A stretch of DNA of 64,000 bases. It comes from Salvelinus alpinus (taxonomy: Eukaryota > Chordata > Actinopteri > Salmoniformes > Salmonidae). The position numbers were made by a program, and so were the translations under genes. Of the stretch, positions 1 through 10,685 are shown one piece after another. The first letter of the stretch is position 1. Each line of letters starts with the position of its first letter. Under the pieces are notes generated by a model, which worked only from the letters and a program-made list of their open reading frames with translations, had not been told where the DNA came from and ran no database searches. The stretch lies in the NCBI RefSeq assembly GCF_045679555.1, contig NC_092122.1, positions 10,341,543 to 10,405,542 on the forward strand, given 5' to 3'.

Positions 1-923
1 CATTACGCCGTCATGGATTAAAATACTGCAGCGCACGCAAGGTCCCCCTGCTCAAGCCAGCGCATGTCCAGGCCCGTCTGAAGTTTGCCAATGACCATCT
101 GGATGATCCAGAGGAGGAATGGGAGAAGGTCATGTGGTCTGATGAGACAAAAATAGAGCTTTTTGGTCTAAACTCCACTCGCCGTGTTTGGAGGAAGAAG
201 AAGGATGAGTACAGCCCCAAGAACACCATCCCAATCGTGAAGCATGGAGGTGGAAACATCATTCTTTGGGGATGCTTTTCTGCAAAGGGGACAGGACGAC
301 TGCACCGTATTGAGGGGAGGATGGATGGGGCCATGTATCGCGAGATCTTGGCCAACAACCTCCTTCCCTCAGTAAGAGCATTGAAGATGGGTCGTGGCTG
401 GGTCTTCCAGCATGACAACGACCCGCAACACACAGCCAGGGCAACTAAGGAGTGGCTCCGTAAGAAGCATCTCAAGGTCCCGGAGTGGCCTAGCCAGTCT
501 CCAGACCTGAACCCAATAGAAAATCTTTGGAGGGAGCTGAAAGTCCGTATTGCCCAGCGACAGCCCCGAAACCTGAAGGATCTGGAGAAGGTCTGTATGG
601 AGGAGTGGGCCAAAATCCCTGCTGCAGTGTGTGCAAACCTGGTCAAGAACTACAGGAAATGTATGATCTCTGTAATTACAAACAAAGGTTTCTGTACTAA
701 ATATTAAGTTCTGCTTTTCTGATGTATCAAATACTTATGTCATGCAATAAAATGCTAATTAATTACTTAAAAATCATACAATGTGATTTTCTGGATTTTT
801 GTTTTAGATTCCGTCTCTCACAGTTGAAGTGTACCTATGATAAAAATGACAGACCTCTACATGCTTTGTAAGTAGGAAAACCTGCAAAATCGGCAGTGTA
901 TCAAATACTTGTTCTCCCCACTG
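1..923 (+). mobile_element. Tc1-like DNA transposon, right part
   Basis: The left end lies outside the window. The right terminal inverted repeat ends at 923 (tcaaatacttgttctcccca followed by ctg), directly before a TA, the usual Tc1 target duplication. The transposase reading frame occupies most of it, followed by about 210 bp of non-coding tail. The element sits inside a LINE whose reverse-transcriptase frame resumes at 924. It is related to, but a different subfamily from, the element entering at the right edge of the window. Confidence 0.93.
3..707 (+). CDS. Tc1-like transposase, C-terminal 234 codons, open to the window edge
   Basis: The frame is open from the first bases of the window to a TAA at 705-707; the visible ATG at 132 is internal, so the true start is to the left. 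It encodes the DDE catalytic domain of a cut-and-paste Tc1/mariner transposase. The three acidic residues are visible in order: WSDE (codons near 135), HDNDPQH (near 412) and [11 protein letters not shown] (near 505), i.e. the DD34E type. The C-terminus runs to the natural family end (KGFCTKY). No stop or frameshift is seen, which is unusual since most fish Tc1 copies are broken. The DNA-binding N-terminus cannot be judged. It may still be dead through missense changes or loss of the left end. Confidence 0.88.
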   Translation, partial: LRRHGLKYCSARKVPLLKPAHVQARLKFANDHLDDPEEEWEKVMWSDETKIELFGLNSTRRVWRKKKDEYSPKNTIPIVKHGGGNIILWGCFSAKGTGRLHRIEGRMDGAMYREILANNLLPSVRALKMGRGWVFQHDNDPQHTARATKEWLRKKHLKVPEWPSQSPDLNPIENLWRELKVRIAQRQPRNLKDLEKVCMEEWAKIPAAVCANLVKNYRKCMISVITNKGFCTKY

Positions 924-2478
924 TATATCAACGAATTGGCACTGGCACTAGAACAGTCTGCAGCACCCGGCCTCACCCTACTAGAATCCGAAGTCAAATG
1001 TCTACTGTTTGCTGATGATCTGGTGCTTCTGTCACCAACCAAGGAGGGCCTACAGCAGCACCTAGATCTTCTGCACAGATTCTGTCAGACCTGGGCCCTG
1101 ACAGTAAATCTCAGTAAGACCAAAATAATAGTTTTCCAAAAAAGGTCCAGTCGCCAGGACCACAAATTCCATCTAGACACTGTTGCCCTAGAGCACACAA
1201 AAAAACTATACATACCTTGGCCTAAACATCAGCGCCACAGATAACTTCCACAAAGCTGTGAACGATCTGAGAGACAAAGCAAGAAGGGCATTGTATGCCA
1301 TCAAAAGGAACATAAATTTCAACATACCAATTAGGATCTGGCTAAAAATACTTGAATCAGTCATAGAGCCCATTGCCCTTTATGGTTGTGAGGTCTGGGG
1401 TCCGCTCACCAACCAAGACTTCACAAAATGGGACAAACACCAAATTGAGACTCTGCATGCAGAATTCTGCAAAAATATCCTCCGTGTACAACGTAGAACA
1501 CCAAATAATGCAGAATTAGGCCGATACCCACTAATTATCCAAATCCAGAAAAGAGCCGTTAAATTCTACAACCACCTAAAAGGAAGCGATTCCCAAACCT
1601 TCCATAACAAAGCCATCACCTACAGAGAGATGAACCTGGAGAAGAGTCCCCTAAGCAAGCTGGTCCTGGGGCTCTGTTCACAAACACAAACACACCCCAC
1701 AGAGCCCCAGGACAACAGCACAATTAGACCGAACCAAATCATGAGAAAACAAAAAGATATTACTTGACACATTGGAAAGAATTAACAAAAAAACAGAGCA
1801 AACTAGAATGCTATTTGGCCCTAAACAGAGAGTACACAGTGGCTGAATACCTGATCACTGTGACTGACCCAAACTTAAGGAAAGCTTTGACTATGTACAG
1901 ACTCAGTGAGCATAGCCTTGCTATTGAGAAAGGCCGCCGTAGGCAGACATGGCTCTCAAGAGAAGACAGGCTATGTGCACACTGCCCACAAAATGAGGTG
2001 GAAACTGAGCTGCACTTCCTAACCTCCTGCCCAATGTATAACCACATTAGAGAGACATATTTCCCTCAGATTACACAGATCCACAAAGAATTCGAAAACA
2101 AATCCAATTTTGATAAACTCCCATATCTACTGGGTGAAATTCCACAGTGTGCCATCACAGCAGCAAGATTTGTGACCTGTTGCCACAAGGGCAACCAGTG
2201 AAGAACAAACACCATTGTAAATACAACCCATATTTATGCTTATTTATTTTCCATTGTGTACTTTAACCATTTGTACATTGTTACAACACTGTATATATAT
2301 ATATATATATAATATGACATTTGTAATGTCTTTATTGTTTTGAAACTTCTGTATGTGTAATGTTTCCTGTTAATTTTTATTGTTTACTTCACTTTTGTAT
2401 ATTATCTACCTCACTTGCTTTGGCAATGTTAACACGTTTCCCATGCCAATAAAGCCCCTTGAATTGAATTGAATTGAC
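924..2478 (+). mobile_element. Non-LTR retrotransposon (LINE) 3' part with decayed reverse transcriptase
   Basis: Translation gives the end of a LINE reverse transcriptase with the catalytic box FADDLVLLSPT near 1007-1040, then thumb and C-terminal sequence (YGCEVWGPL, near 1381) and a Cys/His-rich end (CAHCPQNEVETELHFLTSCP, near 1975). The frame changes near 1215 and again near 1760, so the ORF is broken. The 3' end carries AATAAA and a (TTGAA)n-type tail near 2460-2478, typical of several non-LTR clades. The 5' part was separated by the Tc1 element ending at 923. The clade (L2/CR1/I-like) was not assigned. Confidence 0.85.
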
Positions 2479-2486
2479 AGAAACAG

Positions 2487-2577
2487 AGAGAGAGAGACAG
2501 AGACAGAGGAGAGAGACAGAGAGAGAGACAGAGACAGAGAGAGAGACAGAGAGAGAGAGACAGAGAGACAGAGAACC
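2487..2577. repeat. (AGAGAC)n-type purine microsatellite
   Basis: A GA-rich simple repeat directly follows the LINE tail. ORFs on the opposite strand here (runs of Leu-Ser-Val) are artefacts of the repeat. Confidence 0.9.
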
Positions 2578-2580
2578 ACA

Positions 2581-3710
2581 CAAACCAGCGCAAGGACAAT
2601 TATACACCAACGAACTACCGTCATCACTGCCAAGCTCACACTAACACCACACACACTCACACAAATTCAGAGAGAGCTGGGATGGAGAGAGTGAGAGAGG
2701 AAGGCGAGAGAGAGCAACGCAGTGAGAGAAAAACAGAAATGAAGCGGCCAAGAATGAGCATGTGTGTGTGTGTGTGTGTGCATGTGCTAGTATTACGACA
2801 GTGAGAGAGAAGGAGAGATAGAAAAAGAGGAGGATGAGATTGAATGCAGATGAGATGGAGGTCTTGGCCGGTCTGATATAGAACAGCTCCTGTATGGTCT
2901 CATGTAGCTAACTGGCTAATTGTATCACACACTGCTCAGATAGAGATGCATCATTATACAGGCATTGCGCAGATAGGAGGTGGGAGTTCGAACAGGTGCT
3001 GGAGAGGAGGGGGGGGGGGGGGGGGGGGTATGGAGAGGAACGGTGCGTGATTAAATGACTTAAAAAAGAAGGAGAAGCTAAATCTACAAAGCTGCTCTCA
3101 TGAGAGCTGATTAAATGTGCCATGTTTTAGGATTTACAGGACGGAGACTATCAGCCACTGAGACTCTCTAGAGTTTTTCTTTCTCCCTTTCGCTCTCCTT
3201 CTCTCTCTTGCTCCCTCTTTCCTCTAGAGTCATAAACTTTGCTATGAGGTTAATGTAGCATCTTCATTTTAAATGGAGCTTAACAGCTTTTTAGCATTCA
3301 GGACAAAACATCTCAGAATTAGCGAACTGATCAACTAAAGTGTGAAAAAAAAAGAAGGTCTTGCATCGAAATGCAGAATGTGTTCTACTTAGAGAAAACA
3401 AATGCACCACAAACACATGCACAAACGCATCACACACACACTCACCCACCCACACACGTTTGGTTTTCTAAAATACCCAGAAACAGCAGGGAGCCAGCAT
3501 CATCATTACAATCCCCAAAACTGAGATTAAACACAGCACAGATTACCAGGGCCTCTCATATAGAATTAATCTCCAATCTCACTGCCCTGCATTGTCCTCC
3601 CAGCAGAAACTGTTCTGTTCCCAATGTCCCCATGCACAAATCTCTGCTCTGACCTCGGCACACTCAAAACATCCCTCCATCAAATACATTCACTGTGGAA
3701 GATAGCCCAT
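2581..3710. other. Non-coding sequence with simple repeats only
   Basis: No gene or recognisable transposon is seen. It contains a (TG)n tract at about 2761-2779, a poly-G run at about 3009-3028 and CA-rich sequence near 3420-3460. By position it is probably within intron 1 of camk1d. Confidence 0.5.
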
Positions 3711-4131
3711 CAGCCCTCCCGTCAGGGTGCCCACGATCAGCCCTCCCGTCAAGGTGCCCTCCCGTCAAGGTGCCCACGATCAGCCCTCCCGTCAAGGTGC
3801 CCACGATCAGCCCTCCCGTCAAGGTGCCCACGATCAGCCCTCCCGTCAAGGTGCCCACGATCAGCCCTCCCGTCAAGGTGCCCACGATCAGCCCTCCCGT
3901 CAAGGTGCCCACGATCAGCCCTCCCGTCAAGGTGCCCACGATCAGCCCTCCCGTCAAGGTGCCCACGATCAGCCCTCCCGTCAAGGTGCCCACGATCAGC
4001 CCTCCCGTCAAGGTGCCCACGATCAGCCCTCCCGTCAGGGTGCCCACGATCAGCCCTCCCGTCAAGGTGCCCACGATCAGCCCTCCCGTCAAGGTGCCCA
4101 CGATCAGCCCTCCCGTCAAGGTGCCCACGAT
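3711..4131. repeat. 27-bp minisatellite, about 15 copies
   Basis: The unit cagccctcccgtcaaggtgc plus ccacgat is repeated head to tail. One unit is followed by an irregular partial duplication near 3738-3780, then 13 regular units fill 3781-4131. Units are almost identical; a cagggt variant appears in the first unit and near 4033. Because 27 is a multiple of three and the unit has no stop, five or more overlapping frames stay open on both strands. These are not genes. Confidence 0.96.
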
Positions 4132-4368
4132 CAGCTCTATAACAGAAATCCCTATACTCATATCGCAATTACAGATCACCATAAAATATCACTGTACCGC
4201 ACAATACTGTATGCTACAATATTATCTACAAAAGTTGCATTGAAAATGGTGTGCAATCATGAAGACTGGCCTTGGCACATGTGATGTTAGTAGTTGGTAA
4301 GATATAGGTTGGGGGGAGGGATGGTTGAGCCTATTCATTTCTGAGCGGTCAAGTCCCGTGAGAATATA

Positions 4369-5228
4369 CACGGTGTACAAAACATTAGGAACACCTTCCT
4401 AATATTGAGTTGTACCCCCTTTCGCCCTCAGAACAGCCTCAATTTACTGGGGCATGGACTCTACAAAAGGTGTCGAAAGTGTTCCACAAGGATGCTGGCC
4501 CATGTTGACTCCAATGCTTCCCACAGTTGTGTGACGTTGGCTGGGTGTCCTTTGGGTGGTGGACCATTCTTGATACACACAGGTAAATGTTGAGCATGAA
4601 AAACCCAGCAGCGTTGCAGTTCTTGACACAAACCGGTGCGCCTGGCACCTACTACCATATCCCGTTCAAAGGCACTTCAATCTTGTTTCTTGCCCATTCA
4701 CCCTCGGAATGGCACACATACACAATCCATGTCTCTATAGAGTACCACAGTATGAGTCATAATACCCATAAAATCTAGAGGTCAAACAGGTAAATGGCGC
4801 CAATCGTTTTTCCACCATTCATTTTCCCCATAGGGGTTTTTAGAATAAGGGCTGTGTTTAGTGTAGGCTTACCCTGGAGTGACGTTTTGATAACCGTGTA
4901 CATTTCTCTAGGACAAGGTCATGCCAGGGTAAGCCTACACAAAACACAGCCCTTATTTTAAGTGTTTATAAAATCCCCTATGGGAAAGATTTATGGTGGA
5001 AAAACAATTGGAACCATTTCCCTGTTTGACCGCTAGGTTTTATGGGTATTATGACAGCTCCACTGTGGGGCTCCATTGTCTCAAGGCTTAAAAGGCTCTT
5101 CTTTAACCTGTCTCCTCCCCTTCATCTAAACTGACTGAAGAGGATTTAACAGGTGACATCAATAAGGGATCATAGCTTTCACCTGGTCAGTCAATGTCAT
5201 GGAAAGAGCCTGTTTTGTACACGCAGTG
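4369..5228 (-). mobile_element. Degenerate Tc1-like element with internal MITE insertion
   Basis: The ends are cacggtgtacaaaacattag at the left and an inverted match ending gtacacgcagtg at the right, both flanked by TA. On the minus strand the interior encodes short fragments of a helix-turn-helix-like protein ([10 protein letters not shown] region) with no catalytic domain. This is a known salmonid repeat type that moves non-autonomously. A separate fold-back element occupies 4736-5072 inside it, so this copy must be the older of the two. Confidence 0.82.
4736..5072. mobile_element. Fold-back MITE, copy 1, nested in a Tc1 element
   Basis: The sequence is a near-complete palindrome with arms of about 150 bp: the motif aataagggctgtgtttagtg near 4845 is matched in reverse near 4935-4960, and cataatacccataaaa near 4758 is matched near 5036-5052. 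The left end is tatagagtaccacagta. A second, right-truncated copy starts with the same sequence at 46018. It has no coding capacity. The family was not identified. Confidence 0.8.
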
Positions 5229-5483
5229 TATGTCTGTCTGTCTTAAAGCACTGGAGAGCAGTGAATGCCAGTGATTCAGCCCCAGAGGCCTAGTGTTGTG
5301 TGATGCGTGTTTAACCAGGCGACCAACCCTCTCGTCTACAATGCTTTGTGCCAGGCTTATATTTTTAAAATAGCGCTGTTACCACAGCAGCAATTATCTG
5401 CCAATTATGGTTTGTATTCGTGTTCTACGAGCGGATCTACGGATCTACACGCGGACGACTGTGTGATTGTGAAAGCTTTGTAT

Positions 5484-5485
5484 CT

Positions 5486-5509
<24 letters not shown>
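5484..5509. repeat. (GT)n microsatellite
   Basis: About 13 uninterrupted GT dinucleotides, followed by GA-rich sequence. Confidence 0.9.
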
Positions 5510-5517
<8 letters not shown>

Positions 5518-5681
5518 AGAATGGGTGTGCATTTGTTATGCCTACATATACGTGCCTGTATGTGTGTATACAGTGTCTCTCAGGTTCAAACAAACAGACA
5601 GAGACAAGAGAACCTCAAAGAGAAAGCAGCAATCACGAGCCAAAACTGGTCCCTGAGAATTGTGTACTACTTCACATACAT

Positions 5682-5769
5682 TGAGTGTACAAAACATTAG
5701 TATTTAGTTGCACGCACTTTTGCCCTCAGAACAGCCTCAATTCGCCAGGGCATGGCCCACGTGTCGAAA
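5682..5769 (-). mobile_element. Terminal fragment of the 4369-type Tc1 element
   Basis: It begins tgagtgtacaaaacattag and continues with the same interior (ccctcagaacagcctcaatt) found at 4429-4448, then stops abruptly at a LINE fragment. It is a truncated end of the family represented at 4369-5228. Confidence 0.78.
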
Positions 5770-6340
5770 TTTGTAAATAGTTAAAGTACAAAATGGAAAA
5801 TAAATAAACATAAATATGGGTTGTATTCACAATGGTGTTTATTCTTCACCGGTTGCCCTTTTCTTGTGGCAACAGGTCACACATCTTGCTGCTGTGATGG
5901 CACACTGGTATTTCACCTAATAGATATGGGAGTTTATCAAAATTGGGTTTGTTTTCAAATTCTTTGTGGGTCTGTGTAATCTGAGGGAAAGATATCTCTC
6001 TAATATGGTCATACATTTGGCAGGAGGTTAGGAAGTACAGTACAGCGCCGTTTTCACCTCATTTTGTGGGCAGTGTGCATATAGCCTGTCTTCGAGAGCC
6101 AGGTCTGCCTACGGTGGCCTCTCTCAATAGCATGTCTATGCTCACTGAGTCTGTACATAGTCAAAGCTTTCCTTAATTTTGGGTCAGTCACTCTGCCACT
6201 GTGTACTCTCTGTTTAGGGCCAAATAGCATTCCAGTTTGCTCAGTTTTTTTGGTTAATTCTTTCCAATGGGTCAAGTAATTATCTTTTTGTTTTATCATG
6301 ATTTGGTTGAGTCTAATTGTGTTGCTGACCTCTCCCTCTC
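5770..6340 (-). mobile_element. LINE 3' fragment, second copy of the 924-2478 family
   Basis: The reverse complement matches 1715-2268: tttatttattttccatt-type 3' sequence at the left, and the C-terminal coding region (frame 6054-6380, with RQTWLSKTGYMHTAHKMR) matching the RQTWLSREDRLCAHCPQNE region of the first copy. The Cys/His motif and reading frame are damaged, and the catalytic reverse transcriptase is absent. Confidence 0.82.
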
Positions 6341-9300
6341 TGGTGTGTCCACTGAGCTGTTGGGCCCACCCTGCAACCACATTGATTAACGCTGGGCAGA
6401 TCTCTTGCTAGCTGTCACTCAAATGTGAGGGGCTGAAGCTCATTGGCTATAACTTAAATTGCTAGGGGGCTGGCCCATGTTGGGGAAAATGGTAAAGCAC
6501 AGCTTCAAGAAAAGTCGCTTTCAAACCAGGGATTACTGTCTTAATTGAGGTAAGACAGTAAATCGGCTCATATATTATGTATGTATGAACTACACATTGA
6601 CACAACCAGCCCAAAGTGGGAGGTTTAAAAAATACTTTTAGTCGCCAGAGTACCAGAGCACGTGTTTAAGTGTAGTTCTTCCAGCAGACAGCAGTGAGAT
6701 AATAGAAGATGGAGAAGGTCACTCTGTAAAAGGTAATTACACAACAGAACAGAGTTGAATAGTGACATGGCGATAACACCCAAGCTACTATAAAGAAATA
6801 AATACTAGTTCTATACCCTCAGATCAAAAAAGATTACACCTTCTGTATCCTGTGCATGTGACAAATAAAGATTTTATTTGTAGTGTGCGTTTACCAGAGA
6901 TGGTAATGTGAAGAACATGACCTGCATCAGTCAGATTAGGATATAGGCCAAGGACTAGATAGTGTATTTTTACTACTACTTTTTTGTACTAATTTCACCA
7001 CTTTTAGTCTTGAAATCTGTGGTTGTTAAATCACAGATCTTAAATCACTTAAATCACTCTGTTCAGCCCATAGCTTCACATGTGAATCCTTAAAGAGATG
7101 GGTGGGGCTAAGGCTTAAGAGGGTGTGAACGATGATGAATGATTGTAGACAAAGAAGAGTTCTCCAGTAGGTGTACCAAAACATTCACAGCCCATTTTCT
7201 CAAAAGTGGGGTTACAAGTTTATCAACTTTCAAAGCAGAATTACTTCCCCATTGTTCCTCAACTGCAGTGTATGATATACCATTTTCTAGCTCGGAGTGT
7301 CTACTTTTAATCAATGTAAAAAACAATTTCAAAAGTTGCTACATAGGACCAATTCCAGGTGGTGGCTCACATATCAATCTCTATCGCGAACATCATGCTA
7401 TAAACTCTGGCAAAAACAAGCCTGTGTTTTGCATTCCCCTGTTCCTGATGTTAGCAACAGAGCGGTGGTGTTGCTAAGGAGCTTACCAGCCTATCGGAGT
7501 GAGTAATGGCTTATTGATGATTAGATACCGCGGATTGAAGCTGCCTTTTCCAACAGCATGGGCCACTATATACACCCTCACGCAGAGAAGGGGGGGGGGG
7601 GGGGGGTGAGAGCAGTCAGCTCTTTCTACAGCCCAAAAGGACAGTCATACTGTCTTATTACCTCAGCTTCCCTCATCCTGACTCTTTCCATTCCAGTAAA
7701 CACAGACTATTCAACGCAGACAAGCAGAACAGACAGCGGGGGAGAAAAAAAAGTGTGAGAGAAAGGGATGGAGAGAGAGAGAGAGAAAAAGGAAAGGAGC
7801 GAGAGAGATTATGGAAAAAGGTAGACAGAAAAGAAAGATGTTCAGGAGAGAGGGCGAGGGAGGGAGAGAAAGAGGAGAGGGAGAGAAAAACAGGAGGGAA
7901 ATTATGAGAGGGAGGGATAGTGATGAGGGTTTATAATCATAAGGATAACGTGTGGCTGTTTAATTCAATGAAATATGGCCTGTTTGAGTAGTAATGAAGA
8001 GAGGAGAGGACACGTATCATTTTGTGTCCACTACTACATCACAAAATGAAAATAAAGATCTCTACCAGTCTGGGACTGGTATCCTAACTGCGTTTTCTCC
8101 TATTTTTCCTCTGCAATCTGCCTTCAAAATGCTACAACCTATTGTTGAATGGGTGGAAATCAGAAATGAACATGGATATATCCCTCTCTCTCTCTTACAT
8201 CTATAATGTATACATACAAACTGGGAGGTGTAGAGGTTTTCAAACCACAAAGGATACATTCACCATGGTAACGGCTAGTGGCCATTAGAAGCTGGGACTG
8301 TCACGGCCGGCCCGCTCATTAGGTGGCCGCCTATGGTTGCAGATTAACCCTAATTCTGCCCAAAAACAATGACAATTTCTCTCAAATAGTGGCATATGGG
8401 AGTTTTAGGTGAACGCTGATGCCGCCCTGTGATAAGCAGTGCCCACTTTGTCAAAGGCAGGAGCGCAAAATATTTTGCTGGTCCATTCCCAGCGTGTCTC
8501 TCCAGGGTGTTGTTGGAGAGATGCATCCACCAACGTTCCGTCACAAACATCACGTAGCAGATATAGCCTATGGTAGAAAGAGTATGCAGCCTTTTCTGTA
8601 GCCTACAGGCTGGAGATAAAATGTACGACAATGTAATCTGAGAGACACTTTTTACATCATGCAGGTTTCTCCCATCAAATAGCCTAACCTAAATTGTGCA
8701 AAATCAACTAAATCTGATGTCAACAAATAACATATCCTAAAAACAGTACAAGTCAAATGGACAATATGGAATGGACAATCACTGTTGTTCAGTAGTGTCA
8801 CCCCATTGTCAGTGGGTTCAAGTTTGTATCTGTCAATTTTTGACAAGCTGATCACTGTGAAAAATGTCTCCCGCTGTGTAAACACATTGCAAATAGGCTC
8901 ACGATAACTCCTGATAAAGTTGAGTAGCTGATATTCAGAGCTCAAATAGCCAAATTGATTAGTCACAGGAATCAGGATTAATAAAGCCAATGCAACAGCC
9001 TGTTTTATAAATGGTGGGCCTACAATATGAATGGGCATTCATAACATTCCATGGCAGCCGACATGGTAGACTGCACCCCAGTAAGCATGAGCCAACGTCT
9101 TTTGGATGTCTTTTTTTGGTCCTATCCGGACGTCTTTTTTTTGTGTTTTACAAACAGTAGGCTTACCACATAGATGGGCATTCATCAAATTAAATTTCAG
9201 GCAACACTGTAGTCTACAACTCAGTAAGCACGGACCGACACCTTCTGGATGTTTGGTTTTTTGGTGCAGTCCCGACCGGCCTTGATTTCCACATCCACAC

Positions 9301-9374
9301 ACATTGGTTTTTGGTCCCGTCCGGACTAAATCTGAACCAATCATAGACGTCCATGTTTGGTTCCATGTGTGCTT
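6341..9374. other. No gene seen; simple repeats and old repeat debris
   Basis: No exon-like or coding sequence was recognised. It contains a poly-G run at about 7590-7606, GA-rich sequence at 7770-7905, and at 9050-9330 two diverged copies of a motif around a ctggatgt/cggacgtc core, suggesting an old unclassified repeat. Short ORFs here have no family features. Confidence 0.45.
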
Positions 9375-9496
9375 CTACACCTGCATTACTAGCTGTTTGG
9401 GGTTTTAGGCTGGGTGTCTGTACAGCACTTCGAGATATTAGCTGATGTACGAAGGGCTATATAAAATAAAATTGATTGAATTGATTGATTGATTGG
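9375..9496 (+). mobile_element. Retroposon 3'-end fragment with (TTGA)n tail
   Basis: The block gtctgtacagcacttcgaga, then a gggctatataaa motif and a (ttga)n tail, is the 3' end shared by salmonid LINE/SINE families. It interrupts the repeat debris on either side. Confidence 0.65.
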
Positions 9497-9749
9497 TTCA
9501 GATTTTATCCGGGCTGGACCAGATTTGGTCCAAACATAGATGTCTATAAATTACTTATTTTCAACTTTCATTCAGAACCAAAAATGAGCCTGATTTCAAC
9601 ATCTAGAAGAAAAAAAAAGTTCAACTTCCTGGAAAAGATACTACCATGACAATCACTGGTTAACCTTTGGGCTGCATCCAACAGAGGACTGGCTCAGGGC
9701 TGTTAGGAACTTAACAGTCAGTCACCCACAGTGCAAAAATCAATATGAC

Positions 9750-9752
<3 letters not shown>

Positions 9753-9821
<69 letters not shown>
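9753..9821. repeat. Long (TG)n microsatellite
   Basis: About 34 uninterrupted TG dinucleotides, then a short TA tract. Expected to be polymorphic. Confidence 0.95.
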
Positions 9822-9829
<8 letters not shown>

Positions 9830-10368
9830 TTGTGGTTAATCTATAACGCAAACAGTAGCTCTCTGCTCTGTATGTTGAGAGGTGAGAGAGAGCTGTTGTG
9901 ATGACAGACCAGAGACTCGCTGATGCCAGTGGAGTTTAGCAGGTGACTCAGCAGTTCATCTTTATCATGACCTTGCAGATTTCCTATTTACTCTTAGATA
10001 GATGAGGGATAGCCTAGCAATAGCAGACCCTGTACAGTGTGTTCCCTTGATAGGAGGCCTCACAAACACGCACACCTGATGGACCACTGGGCATTATGCT
10101 CAGCTTTCTCGCTATACATACACCTGCTGAGAGGCACGTGGTCAGACACAGCCACACGGTCTGCTAACAAAGAGAGTAAATGCTGCTCCACCAACTCCTG
10201 CTAGCACACCACATGGTGTCAGAGGAAGGCTGGGGTTAAATGGAGAGTCCTCGTCAAATCACACAGACATGGCTTCCTTTTAGCTTGTTAGCATGCTAGT
10301 CTCATTCTGCTCACATCTGCAATTAGAGAGAGATATTGAAAGAGAGATGTTCCCCTTCAGTGTTCCTC

Positions 10369-10685
10369 TGTCACGACTGCTGCCGAAGTCGGTTTCTCTC
10401 CTTGTTCGGGCGGCGTTCGGCGGTCGACGTCACCGGCCTTCTAGCCATCGCCGATCCACTTTTCATTTTCCATTTGTTTTGTCTTTGTTTTACACACCTG
10501 GTTTCAATTCCCCAATTACATGTTCATTATTTAACCCTCTGTTTTCCCCATGGTTTTTGTGCGTGATTGTTTTATGTATGTTCGGTATTACGACATGTTA
10601 TTGTAATATTTGAGTAAAGTTACTTGTGTTATTCATCTCTGCTATCTTGCGCCTGACTCCTCTGCACCAGCTACACCCAGACCAC
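10369..10685 (+). mobile_element. Solo LTR (retrotransposon), right end imprecise
   Basis: It begins tgtcacgactgctgccgaag and resembles an abundant salmonid LTR: a GC-rich 5' part (ggcggtcgacgtcaccgg), a tatttaaccctctg TATA-like motif near 10530, an agtaaa signal near 10613 and a 3' part with gcgcctgactcctctgcacc. No internal gag/pol sequence adjoins it. The 3' CA end and target duplication are not clear. ORFs across it are not genes. Confidence 0.6.

Noticed and set aside
3624-4284. Several long overlapping ORFs of a repeat protein on both strands
   Set aside because: They are produced by a stop-free 27-bp minisatellite whose length is a multiple of three; there is no start context, splice structure or unique protein sequence.
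10293-10613. ORFs of about 100 aa near 10.3 kb
   Set aside because: They cross the start of a solo LTR and show no conserved domain.
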